Below are positions 9,427 through 17,784 of a DNA stretch of 64,000 bases, one piece after another. Both the position numbers and the translations under genes were made by a program. Source of the DNA: Flagellimonas sp. HMM57 (lineage in GTDB: Bacteria; Bacteroidota; Bacteroidia; Flavobacteriales; Flavobacteriaceae); NCBI RefSeq assembly GCF_021390175.1, contig NZ_CP090004.1, positions 62,001 through 126,000 of the forward strand, in the 5' to 3' direction. Each line of letters opens with the position of its first letter. Within the stretch, counting starts at the first letter, position 1. Under the pieces are notes generated by a model. That model worked only from the letters and a program-made list of their open reading frames with translations. It was not told the DNA's origin and did no database searches.

Positions 9427-11979
9427 ATGGACGATAATTTTTCCCCAAGAGTAAAAGACGTAATTGCATATAGTAAGGAAGAGGCCCTTAGATTAGGGCA
9501 CGATTTTATAGGAACCGAACATTTAATGCTTGGGCTTTTAAGGGATGGCAACGGTAAGGCCATCAATATCCTTGATGCCTTGGATGTCGATTTAGACCAT
9601 CTTAGAAGAAAAGTTGAAATCCTTAGCCCTGCCAACCCAAATACGGGAACTATACAAAAAGATAAAAAGAATCTGCACTTAACAAGACAAGCAGAACGTG
9701 CGCTAAAAACCACTTTTCTAGAGGCCAAGCTTTTTCAAAGCTCCTCTATAAATACCGCTCACCTTTTGTTATGTATCCTTAGAAATGAAAACGATCCAAC
9801 AACCAAGCTTTTGCACAAGCTAAAAGTTGATTACGATAATGTAAAGGAACAGTTTAAATCTATGATTACGAGCGATGATGATTATCTTGACTCACCTCAG
9901 GCTGAATCCTTCCCGAGTGATTCCGATGATTTAGGTGATTCCAAAGAAGGTACATTTGGTTCAAGTTCTTCCCAAAAGGGAGCTAAAAAATCCAAGACGC
10001 CCGTTCTAGATAATTTTGGTCGTGATTTGACCAAGATGGCGGAAGAAAATAAACTAGATCCTGTCGTAGGTCGTGAAAAAGAGATTGAACGGGTATCACA
10101 AATATTAAGCCGAAGGAAGAAAAACAACCCTCTCCTTATAGGTGAGCCCGGTGTGGGCAAAAGTGCCATTGCCGAAGGCCTGGCCCTTAGAATCATCAAC
10201 AAGAAAGTTTCGAGAATTCTTTATAACAAGCGCGTCGTTACATTAGACCTAGCATCTTTGGTGGCAGGAACTAAATATCGTGGTCAGTTTGAGGAACGCA
10301 TGAAGGCGGTAATGAACGAACTGGAAAAGAACGATGATATTATTTTGTTTATTGACGAGATACATACCATTGTAGGTGCTGGTGGCGCAACAGGAAGTTT
10401 GGATGCATCGAATATGTTTAAACCTGCACTTGCCCGTGGGGAAATTCAATGTATAGGAGCAACAACGCTTGATGAATATAGACAGTATATAGAAAAGGAT
10501 GGCGCCCTTGAACGTCGTTTTCAAAAAGTAATGGTAGAGCCAACTACAGTTGAGGAGACCATTGAAATTTTGATGAACATTAAAGGGAAGTATGAAGACC
10601 ATCATAACGTTAATTATACGGATGATGCAATAGTTGCATGCGTAAAATTGACCAACCGTTACATGACAGATCGTTTTTTACCTGACAAGGCCATCGACGC
10701 ATTAGATGAAGCTGGTTCTCGTGTTCATATTGTTAACATGGATGTTCCAAAACAGATTCTGGAATTGGAAAATCAATTAGAAGATGTTCGTGAACTGAAG
10801 AACAGTGTCGTCAAAAAGCAGAAGTATGAGGAAGCTGCAAAGCTTCGTGATGATGAAAAACGCCTAGAGAAAGAGTTGGCTTCTGCCCAAGAACGATGGG
10901 AAGAAGAAAGTAAGTTGCACAGGGAGATTGTCTCAGAGGAAAATGTAGCCGATGTAGTCTCCATGATGAGCGGTATACCCGTTAATAGAATTGCACAGAC
11001 GGAAAGTAATAAGCTTGCGGAATTGCCTAGTCTTATCAAAGGTTTTGTAATTGGACAAGATGAAGCCGTAGCGAAAGTGGCTAAGGCCATACAACGGAAT
11101 AGAGCAGGCCTAAAAGACCCTAACAAACCTATTGGTTCCTTTATATTTTTAGGTCAGACCGGTGTTGGAAAGACACAGCTAGCAAAAATACTTGCCAAGG
11201 AACTATTTGATTCTGAAGATGCCTTGATCCGAATTGATATGAGCGAATACATGGAGAAATTCGCCATCTCAAGATTGGTAGGAGCGCCTCCAGGATACGT
11301 TGGTTATGAAGAAGGAGGACAATTAACAGAGAAGGTTCGTAGAAAACCATATTCCGTAATCCTTCTTGACGAAGTAGAGAAAGCCCATCCAGACGTTTTC
11401 AACATGCTTTTACAGGTCTTGGATGATGGTTTCCTTACAGATAGCCTTGGAAGAAAAATAGATTTTAGAAATACCATTATTATAATGACCTCCAATATTG
11501 GAGCGCGTCAATTGAAGGATTTTGGTCAAGGTGTTGGATTTGGAACCGCTGCGAAAAAAGCGCAAGCAGATTCGCATCAAAAGAGTGTCATTGAAAATGC
11601 TCTTAAAAAAGCTTTTGCACCGGAATTTTTAAATAGAATTGATGATGTTGTGGTATTTAATCCATTGGAGCGCGAAGACATCCATAAAATCATAGATATT
11701 GAATTGGATAAGCTTTTTGGACGAATCAGGGATATAGGATACAACCTTAATCTTACCAAAAAGGCAAAAGATTATATCGCTGAAAAAGGTTTTGACAAAC
11801 AATATGGTGCACGACCTTTAAAAAGAGCTATTCAAAAGTATATTGAAGATGCCTTAGCCGAGGAAATCGTGAATTCCAAATTGGAGGAAGGTGATAGTAT
11901 CTATATGGATTTGGATGAGAAGAAAGAAGAGCTCACCATTAAAATAGAGAAGCCCGAAAAAACTCCAAAAACAGAATAA
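9427..11979 (+). CDS. clpC: ATP-dependent Clp protease ATP-binding subunit ClpC
   Basis: 850 aa. A double-AAA+ unfoldase that feeds substrates to ClpP. It has an N-terminal Clp repeat domain (FSPRVKDVIAYSKEEALRLG), a first AAA domain with Walker A GEPGVGKS and DEIHT, a middle UVR-like segment (YEEAAKLRDDEKRLEKEL), and a second AAA domain with GQTGVGKT. The C-terminal D2-small domain ends in a Lys/Glu-rich tail. The frame opens earlier at a TTG (9409), but the ATG at 9427 is preceded by AAAAGGAAA and matches the conserved family start MDDNFSPRVKDV, so that start is used. A strong terminator follows. The 261-bp gap to gyrA holds both divergent promoters, with no clear operator seen. Confidence 0.96.
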   Translation: MDDNFSPRVKDVIAYSKEEALRLGHDFIGTEHLMLGLLRDGNGKAINILDALDVDLDHLRRKVEILSPANPNTGTIQKDKKNLHLTRQAERALKTTFLEAKLFQSSSINTAHLLLCILRNENDPTTKLLHKLKVDYDNVKEQFKSMITSDDDYLDSPQAESFPSDSDDLGDSKEGTFGSSSSQKGAKKSKTPVLDNFGRDLTKMAEENKLDPVVGREKEIERVSQILSRRKKNNPLLIGEPGVGKSAIAEGLALRIINKKVSRILYNKRVVTLDLASLVAGTKYRGQFEERMKAVMNELEKNDDIILFIDEIHTIVGAGGATGSLDASNMFKPALARGEIQCIGATTLDEYRQYIEKDGALERRFQKVMVEPTTVEETIEILMNIKGKYEDHHNVNYTDDAIVACVKLTNRYMTDRFLPDKAIDALDEAGSRVHIVNMDVPKQILELENQLEDVRELKNSVVKKQKYEEAAKLRDDEKRLEKELASAQERWEEESKLHREIVSEENVADVVSMMSGIPVNRIAQTESNKLAELPSLIKGFVIGQDEAVAKVAKAIQRNRAGLKDPNKPIGSFIFLGQTGVGKTQLAKILAKELFDSEDALIRIDMSEYMEKFAISRLVGAPPGYVGYEEGGQLTEKVRRKPYSVILLDEVEKAHPDVFNMLLQVLDDGFLTDSLGRKIDFRNTIIIMTSNIGARQLKDFGQGVGFGTAAKKAQADSHQKSVIENALKKAFAPEFLNRIDDVVVFNPLEREDIHKIIDIELDKLFGRIRDIGYNLNLTKKAKDYIAEKGFDKQYGARPLKRAIQKYIEDALAEEIVNSKLEEGDSIYMDLDEKKEELTIKIEKPEKTPKTE

Positions 11980-12000
11980 ATTAGCTAGGAATTATAGAAT

Positions 12001-12036
12001 AAAATGGGGTGACGAAATCGTCACCCCATTTTATTT
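12001..12036 (+). terminator. clpC terminator
   Basis: A 15-bp perfect stem, AAAATGGGGTGACGA (12001-12015) against its complement (12018-12032), with a 2-nt AA loop followed by TTATTT. It lies 22 bp after the clpC stop codon. Confidence 0.9.
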
Positions 12037-12143
12037 GAACCAAATCTGCCGTACAAACGATATTTGCGCTTTTAATCTAATATTTTTCTAACTCTCTGAC
12101 GTTAAATATATTTTCGTTCACGAGACACTATAATTATTTGGGG

Positions 12144-12566
12144 ATGAAAATTGCTTCTACGAAGAAAGCTGTTGTTACACGCGAGTATCAATTGGATATC
12201 GGTAGCATTCAAGTTTATGACAACTACATGGTTTCAACTTTTGAGGAAGGTGCTACATTGACACTGGAGCGTGCGTATCAAATTATTGGAATTTCAGAAA
12301 TACACTTTAGGAATAAAAACTTTGGATATATCAGTCTTCGTAAAAATTCTTATGCAGTTGACCCTACCATATATAATTATTTAAGAGGCTTAGAGAACTT
12401 AAAGGCATTCGCCATCGTTTCCAAGAAGGAAATAGACATGCACAACTTTAAGATAGAGAAGTTGTTCTACAAAAAGAACATGGAATTCTTCATCGAATAT
12501 GATAATGCACTGGCATGGATCAAAAAAAGGCTCAAAAACAAAAAAAGGAAGAAAAACAAACTCTAA
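12144..12566 (+). CDS. conserved hypothetical protein with strongly basic tail, STAS-like shape possible
   Basis: 140 aa from the ATG at 12144; a TTG two codons earlier also opens the frame but is less likely. I do not recognise the family with certainty. Alternating beta strands and helices (KAFAIVSKKEIDMHNFKIEKLF, FFIEYDNALAWI) resemble small SpoIIAA/STAS-like proteins common in Flavobacteriaceae. The last about 16 residues are almost all Lys/Arg, which suggests contact with nucleic acid or membrane. No signal peptide or membrane helix is visible. The gene converges on the NAD(P)HX repair gene and overlaps it by 4 bp. Confidence 0.65.
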   Translation: MKIASTKKAVVTREYQLDIGSIQVYDNYMVSTFEEGATLTLERAYQIIGISEIHFRNKNFGYISLRKNSYAVDPTIYNYLRGLENLKAFAIVSKKEIDMHNFKIEKLFYKKNMEFFIEYDNALAWIKKRLKNKKRKKNKL

Positions 12567-14101
12567 GGATTCTGCTTTTCACCTTCTTGATTTGGAGACC
12601 TTAACAGTTCCAAATACGCTTTACCAATATTTTCTACAACGGTTGAAGCCTTCAAAGCTTCATACCCACATTGTGATACAGCTATATCCCCTGCTAAACC
12701 ATGAAGGTAAACTCCAAAAATTGTGGCATCCAGAGAAGAATAACCTTGTGCGATCAAACCAGTGATAATACCCGTTAATACATCACCACTACCAGCAGTT
12801 GCCATACCGGGATTTCCGGTTGTGTTCACATAGCCTTTTTCCCTGTAAACCGAAATACTATGCGCTCCTTTTATGACCAATACGCAATCGTTCTTTATTG
12901 AGAAAGCTTTTGCTTTTTTCAGTTTATCAAAATCATCTTTCCATGGACCAATTAAACGTTCGAGTTCTTTAGGATGTGGTGTCAATACCGACTGTTTAGG
13001 GATACTCTCAATAAAGTCGGGGTACTTTGCGAGAATATTGAGACCATCGGCATCTATAACCAATGGAACCGTATTTTTCTTCAAAAACCTACCAAAGGCT
13101 TTCGATGTAACCGTTTTTGTCCCCATGCCCATACCTATTCCTATAACACTTGGCTTAAAAGGAATTTCAATATTGGTAATTTTCTCATCTTCATCATCCG
13201 TTACCACCATAATTTCTGGAATCGCCGTTTGTAAAGAATGATAACCGCACTCAGGGACAAAGGCAGTAACCAAACCGCTTCCAATACTTAAGCACGAATT
13301 ACTGGCAAGTTGCACCGCACCTATCTTACCATAGCTTCCACCAACAATCAAAGAATGTCCATATGTGCCTTTATGCGAAAACTTCTCTCGCTGTTTATAT
13401 AACGGCAACACTTCGTTTATACCTATCAACTCGTAATCTGTTACTGTTGCATCTATATAATCTGGGTCCAATCCAATGTCCAGGATTTCCCATTGATTTT
13501 GATAGATTCCAGTTTCGGGAAGGAAAAATACCAACTTAGGTACTTGAAAACTAAGCACATAGTTTGCTCGTATTACATTTTCTGCATCCCATGGAACCCT
13601 ATGGCATGGCAAACCAGATGGAATATCCACAGAAAGCACAAAGGCAGATGATGCATTGATGTGCGCAATAAGCTTCGAAACCCAAACATCGGGAGCCCTA
13701 TTCAATCCAATACCAAAAATTGCATCGATCACAATATCATCGGGTGATATTTTTGGCAATTCGCTATCCGCATTTATAAAATCGGGCCATATTTTTCGGT
13801 CCTTTAATCGTTCAAGATTTAAAAGAAAGTCTTTTGAACGTTTTTCACTATAGTTTACCACATGAACTTGAATGGAATAACCATTTTCCTTCAGATGCCT
13901 CGCAAGCGCAATACCATCGCCACCATTATTACCAATTCCGCAAAAAAGTTGAATATTGACATTGGCCCCTTGCAATCGGGAATGTATCCAATCAAATATT
14001 CCAGTAGCGGCCCGCTCCATAAGATCATCACTACTTATTTTCTGTTTTTTGATCGTGGATTTATCAGCTTGATAGATTTGTTCGGCAGTGAAAATTTTCA
14101 T
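12563..14101 (-). CDS. nnr: bifunctional NAD(P)H-hydrate epimerase / ADP-dependent NAD(P)H-hydrate dehydratase
   Basis: 512 aa. The N-terminal YjeF/NnrE half (residues about 1-215) carries FCGIGNNGGDGIALARHL, and the C-terminal ribokinase-like NnrD half carries GSYGKIGAVQLA, TPHPKELERL and GNPGMATAGSGDVLTGI. The fused enzyme repairs damaged, hydrated NAD(P)H: the first domain interconverts the R and S epimers and the second dehydrates the S form using ADP. Both nucleotide-binding motifs look intact. It is a monocistronic gene divergent from the threonine operon. Confidence 0.95.
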   Translation of the reverse strand: MKIFTAEQIYQADKSTIKKQKISSDDLMERAATGIFDWIHSRLQGANVNIQLFCGIGNNGGDGIALARHLKENGYSIQVHVVNYSEKRSKDFLLNLERLKDRKIWPDFINADSELPKISPDDIVIDAIFGIGLNRAPDVWVSKLIAHINASSAFVLSVDIPSGLPCHRVPWDAENVIRANYVLSFQVPKLVFFLPETGIYQNQWEILDIGLDPDYIDATVTDYELIGINEVLPLYKQREKFSHKGTYGHSLIVGGSYGKIGAVQLASNSCLSIGSGLVTAFVPECGYHSLQTAIPEIMVVTDDEDEKITNIEIPFKPSVIGIGMGMGTKTVTSKAFGRFLKKNTVPLVIDADGLNILAKYPDFIESIPKQSVLTPHPKELERLIGPWKDDFDKLKKAKAFSIKNDCVLVIKGAHSISVYREKGYVNTTGNPGMATAGSGDVLTGIITGLIAQGYSSLDATIFGVYLHGLAGDIAVSQCGYEALKASTVVENIGKAYLELLRSPNQEGEKQNP

Positions 14102-14154
14102 TCAACAATAAAAATTGATTATTAGTATATTTTTCGCAAAAATTCTACAAACAT

Positions 14155-14184
14155 TTGAGGAAGCTCTCAAAAGCATTACATTTG
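14155..14184 (+). promoter_or_regulatory. threonine operon promoter
   Basis: TTG (14155-14157), a 19-bp spacer and TACATTTG (14177-14184) fit the Bacteroidota consensus TTG-N17-23-TAnnTTTG. Transcription would start near 14190, about 12 nt before the leader ORF, leaving a leader of roughly 160 nt before thrA. Confidence 0.65.
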
Positions 14185-14201
14185 ACCTCTATAATTGTAG
14201 T

Positions 14202-14291
14202 ATGCAATTTAAACAAACGGATATTAATTTGGCATTGATGACATCTTTTTCATCTATCTTCACATTGACTACCATTACCCCTTTGGGGTAG
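14202..14291 (+). CDS. putative threonine/isoleucine-rich attenuator leader peptide
   Basis: A 29-codon ORF starting MQFKQTDINLAL and ending TLTTITPLG-stop. Four Thr codons and one Ile codon fall in the six codons before Pro-Leu-Gly. This parallels the logic of the enterobacterial thr leader peptide, where scarcity of charged tRNA-Thr or tRNA-Ile stalls the ribosome. The stalling run overlaps the left arm of a hairpin and the stop codon lies in the right arm. An internal ATG at 14238 would give a 17-residue version with the same ending. Too short to detect by homology; the call rests on composition, position and the overlapping hairpin. Confidence 0.6.
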   Translation: MQFKQTDINLALMTSFSSIFTLTTITPLG

Positions 14292-14294
14292 TCA
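14266..14294 (+). promoter_or_regulatory. candidate thr attenuator hairpin
   Basis: TGACTACC (14266-14273) pairs with GGTAGTCA (14287-14294). A competing shorter stem pairs TACCCC (14276-14281) with GGGGTA (14285-14290). A ribosome stalled on the Thr/Ile codons would cover the left arm and disrupt pairing. The downstream tail (TATTATTAG) is only weakly U-rich, so classical Rho-independent termination is not certain. Confidence 0.5.
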
Positions 14295-14352
14295 TATTAT
14301 TAGTTCCGTCCGTTCCTTATTTATTTTCCATTTTTCCATATAAAAATCACTC

Positions 14353-16797
14353 ATGAAAGTCTTAAAGTTTGGGGGCACCTCAGTAGCCAATCCAGAAAAT
14401 ATAAATCAAGTTAAAATAATCGTCCAAAATGAAGTTTCGGACAAAATAGCTGTTACCGTATCAGCATTTGGCGGGGTCACAGATTTACTGCTCCACACTT
14501 CACAACTTGCTTCAAATCAAGATTTAGCTTTCAAAGATGGGCTAAAAAAGATTGAGGACAGGCACATGGAAACGATTAAAGAACTTATCCCCGTGAATGC
14601 GCAAAGTGGCATTTTAAGTAAGGTGAAAAGTGATTTGAACATTCTTGAAACACTTTTGGAAGGTTCATTTTTAATCGGAGAACTCACACCAAAATTATCG
14701 GATAAAATTGTCAGCTACGGCGAGTTGTTATCTTCTTTTATTATTGCTGAATTTTTTAAAACAGCGGGTCTCGATGCTGGGTTTAAAGACACCCGGGAAT
14801 TAATTACAACTGATGAGAATTTCGGAAACGCACATGTCGACTTTGAAAAAACATATTACAATTGTGATGCATTTTTCAAGAAAACAAATCATGCAATAAC
14901 TGTTTTGCCAGGTTTTGTTGCTTCTAGCAATGCCGGGAACCTGACCACTTTAGGTAGAGGTGGGTCTGATTATACGGCAGCGATTGTTGCAGCTGCTGTA
15001 AGCGCCGAAGTATTGGAAATATGGACCGATGTCAGTGGTATGTATACCGCAAACCCTAAGTTGGTGAGGCAAGCGAAATGTGTATCCCACATCAGCTATG
15101 AGGAAGCTATGGAGCTCTCGCACTTTGGGGCAAAAGTGCTTTATCCTCCAACCATTCAACCGGTTTTGAGCAAAGAAATCCCAATCGTCATCAAAAACAC
15201 ATTTGTTCCTGAAGATGAAGGAACCCATATCGCCAAAAACAGTAATGGTAATGGAAAAACTGTTAGGGGCATAAGCCATGTGGGCGGTATTAGTTTGCTT
15301 TCCTTGGAAGGACCCGGTATGATCGGTATTCCAGGAATATCCAAACGTTTTTTTGAAACACTTTCCATGGAACATATCAGCGTTGTGCTCATTACGCAAG
15401 CCTCATCTGAGCATTCCATCTGTGTAGGCATCTCGGATAATGATGTAGAAAAAGCAGTAACCAGTGTAAATGAAGCGTTTGCTTATGAGATTGGCAGTAA
15501 AAAAATAAATCCTGTGCTGGTGGAAAAAGACCTTGCCATTGTTGCATTGGTAGGCGACAATATGAAAAGCCACCAAGGATTGAGCGGTAAAATGTTCAGT
15601 ACATTGGGAAAAAATAACGTAAATATCAGAGCAATAGCACAAGGTGCTTCCGAACGAAATATTTCCGCGGTAATTAAAAAGACCGATGTAAAAAAAGCCC
15701 TTAACTCGCTACACGAAGCATTTTTTGAAGAGAATATAAAACAGCTCAACCTCTTTGTAATGGGTGTTGGAAATGTAGGCTCAAAATTTCTTGACCAAAT
15801 AAAACAACAGAAAAAATACTTAAGGGACGAATTAAAATTAAATATAAGGGTCATTGGTATAAGCAACTCCAGAACCATGATTTTTGATGAAGACGGGATT
15901 TCCTTAAAGAATTGGGAATCAGTTTTAGCCAATGGTCAAAAAGCGGATAAAGAAGAGTTCTTCAAAAAAATAAATCAATTGAACTACCGTAACAGTGTAT
16001 TTGTCGATAATACCGCCAGCGAAGAAGTCTCGCTTACCTATTCCGATTATCTTAAAAACAGTATTTCCGTAGTTACCTGTAACAAAATTGCATGTTCGTC
16101 AGATTATGGGTATTACAAAGAATTAAAACAACTGGCAAAGCAGTTTAATTCTCCTTTTTTGTTTGAAACCAATGTGGGTGCTGGACTTCCAATTATTGAT
16201 ACTTTAAAACACCTGATTGCTTCTGGTGACAAAGTACATAAAATTGAAGCTGTACTTTCGGGTAGCTTAAACTTTGTCTTTAATAATTTTGACGATTCTG
16301 TCACTTTCCACGATATCGTTAAACAAGCGCAAGAAGAAGGATATACCGAACCAGACCCAACTATAGATTTAAGCGGTGTTGATGTTATGCGAAAAATTCT
16401 CATTTTGGCACGGGAAAGTGGTCACCAATTGGATATGAATGAAATCACAAGTGATTCGTTTTTACCAGCAGAAAGCTTGAAAACAAACTCCAATGAGGAA
16501 TTTTTCGAGACATTAAAAGAGAATGAAGCAGGATTTCAAAACATCTATAAAGAAGCTAAAGACGAAAATAGCAGACTTAAGTATGTGGCGCAATTTGAAA
16601 ATGGAAAGGCCAAAGTAGGGCTTCAAAAAATACCCAATGGACATGATTTTTATAATCTTGAAGGCAGTGATAATATTGTTTTGTTCTACACCGAACGCTA
16701 TCCCGACCAGCCTTTGATCATAAAAGGAGCCGGTGCAGGTGCCGAAGTCACCGCATCTGGTATCTTTGCCGATATTATACGAATTGGAAACTTTTAA
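14353..16797 (+). CDS. thrA: bifunctional aspartokinase / homoserine dehydrogenase
   Basis: 814 aa. It phosphorylates aspartate at the head of the aspartate-family pathway and reduces aspartate semialdehyde to homoserine. The kinase domain starts KFGGTSVANPENI and includes GRGGSDYTAAI and YPPTIQPV. Two ACT-like regulatory segments follow (about 315-455), then a Rossmann domain with GVGNVGSKFLDQI (about 475) and the homoserine dehydrogenase core with NVGAGLPIIDTLKHL and GVDVMRKILILAR. It is the first gene of thrABC, with 1 bp between its stop and the thrB start. Feedback control by threonine is expected from the family, and attenuation from the leader. Confidence 0.96.
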   Translation: MKVLKFGGTSVANPENINQVKIIVQNEVSDKIAVTVSAFGGVTDLLLHTSQLASNQDLAFKDGLKKIEDRHMETIKELIPVNAQSGILSKVKSDLNILETLLEGSFLIGELTPKLSDKIVSYGELLSSFIIAEFFKTAGLDAGFKDTRELITTDENFGNAHVDFEKTYYNCDAFFKKTNHAITVLPGFVASSNAGNLTTLGRGGSDYTAAIVAAAVSAEVLEIWTDVSGMYTANPKLVRQAKCVSHISYEEAMELSHFGAKVLYPPTIQPVLSKEIPIVIKNTFVPEDEGTHIAKNSNGNGKTVRGISHVGGISLLSLEGPGMIGIPGISKRFFETLSMEHISVVLITQASSEHSICVGISDNDVEKAVTSVNEAFAYEIGSKKINPVLVEKDLAIVALVGDNMKSHQGLSGKMFSTLGKNNVNIRAIAQGASERNISAVIKKTDVKKALNSLHEAFFEENIKQLNLFVMGVGNVGSKFLDQIKQQKKYLRDELKLNIRVIGISNSRTMIFDEDGISLKNWESVLANGQKADKEEFFKKINQLNYRNSVFVDNTASEEVSLTYSDYLKNSISVVTCNKIACSSDYGYYKELKQLAKQFNSPFLFETNVGAGLPIIDTLKHLIASGDKVHKIEAVLSGSLNFVFNNFDDSVTFHDIVKQAQEEGYTEPDPTIDLSGVDVMRKILILARESGHQLDMNEITSDSFLPAESLKTNSNEEFFETLKENEAGFQNIYKEAKDENSRLKYVAQFENGKAKVGLQKIPNGHDFYNLEGSDNIVLFYTERYPDQPLIIKGAGAGAEVTASGIFADIIRIGNF

Positions 16798-16798
16798 G

Positions 16799-17719
16799 AT
16801 GGAAGAACTAAAGGTTTTTTGTCCAGCGACCATTGCCAATGTTTCTTGTGGGTTTGATGTTTTGGGATTAGCATTGGATTCCGTTGGAGATGAAATGATC
16901 GTAAGGAAAATTCCAGAAAACACAATAAGAATTACTAAAATCACTGGACAGAAACTTCCGTTAGAAACGAATAGAAATGTTTCAGGGGTTGCTGGTTTGG
17001 CCTTATTGGAAAAAAGTGATTATGAAGGTGGTTTTGAAATAGAAATCCATAAAAGAATCAAACCCGGGAGCGGTATCGGAAGTAGCGCCGCAAGTTCGGC
17101 TGGGGCAGTATGGGTCATGAATGAACTTTTGGGCAAGCCTTTTTCAAATCTGGAATTGGTCCAATTTGCCATGCAGGGTGAAAAATTAGCAAGTGATGTA
17201 GCCCATGCGGATAATGTGGCTCCCGCTATTTATGGTGGCTTTACATTGGTGCGAAGTTACCGGCCTTTGGATATTATTTCAATTCCTACACCTAAAGCAT
17301 TGTTCGCCACCGTAATTCATCCGCAAATAGAAATAAAAACTTCGGATTCCAGGAAAATTTTAAAGACTACGATTACTTTAGAGAAAGGTATCCAACAATG
17401 GGGAAATGTAGGTGGACTCATTGCCGGACTTTTCCAGAATGACTATGACCTTATAGGACGGTCGTTACAGGATTACATCGTTGAACCCATTCGTTCTATA
17501 TTGATTCCTGGTTTCGATTCAATAAAAGTAAATGCAAGAGAAGCTGGGGCCTTAGGCTGTGGCATTTCTGGTTCTGGCCCATCAATTTTCGCATTGAGCA
17601 AAGGCGAACATACTGCATTGCAAGTAGCCGATGCCATGAAGGAAACGTATAAAAATATAGATGTTGATTTTGATATTCATGTGTCGAAAATTAATATTGA
17701 GGGGGTGAGAAGGGTTTGA
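16799..17719 (+). CDS. thrB: homoserine kinase (GHMP family)
   Basis: 306 aa from the ATG at 16799, one base after the thrA stop; this spacing and the N-terminus MEELKVFCPATIANVSCGFD decide the start over an earlier in-frame codon. The GHMP ATP-binding loop is KPGSGIGSSAASSAG (about 89-103), and the C-terminal GCGISGSGPSIFAL motif is present. The enzyme phosphorylates homoserine for threonine synthase. Tight spacing indicates translational coupling to thrA. Confidence 0.95.
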   Translation: MEELKVFCPATIANVSCGFDVLGLALDSVGDEMIVRKIPENTIRITKITGQKLPLETNRNVSGVAGLALLEKSDYEGGFEIEIHKRIKPGSGIGSSAASSAGAVWVMNELLGKPFSNLELVQFAMQGEKLASDVAHADNVAPAIYGGFTLVRSYRPLDIISIPTPKALFATVIHPQIEIKTSDSRKILKTTITLEKGIQQWGNVGGLIAGLFQNDYDLIGRSLQDYIVEPIRSILIPGFDSIKVNAREAGALGCGISGSGPSIFALSKGEHTALQVADAMKETYKNIDVDFDIHVSKINIEGVRRV

Positions 17720-17746
17720 CATCAGACATCAGACATCAGACATCAG
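17719..17746 (+). repeat. ACATCAG heptamer tandem repeat (4 copies) between thrB and thrC
   Basis: Four perfect copies of ACATCAG begin on the last base of the thrB stop codon, followed by ACAAAG. The repeat fills most of the 65-bp thrB-thrC gap. Seven-base units can expand or contract by slippage. Because they lie between the genes, a change would alter spacing and not a reading frame. Confidence 0.9.
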
Positions 17747-17784
17747 ACAAAGAAAAATTGACAACGAACTACGAACAACCAAGA

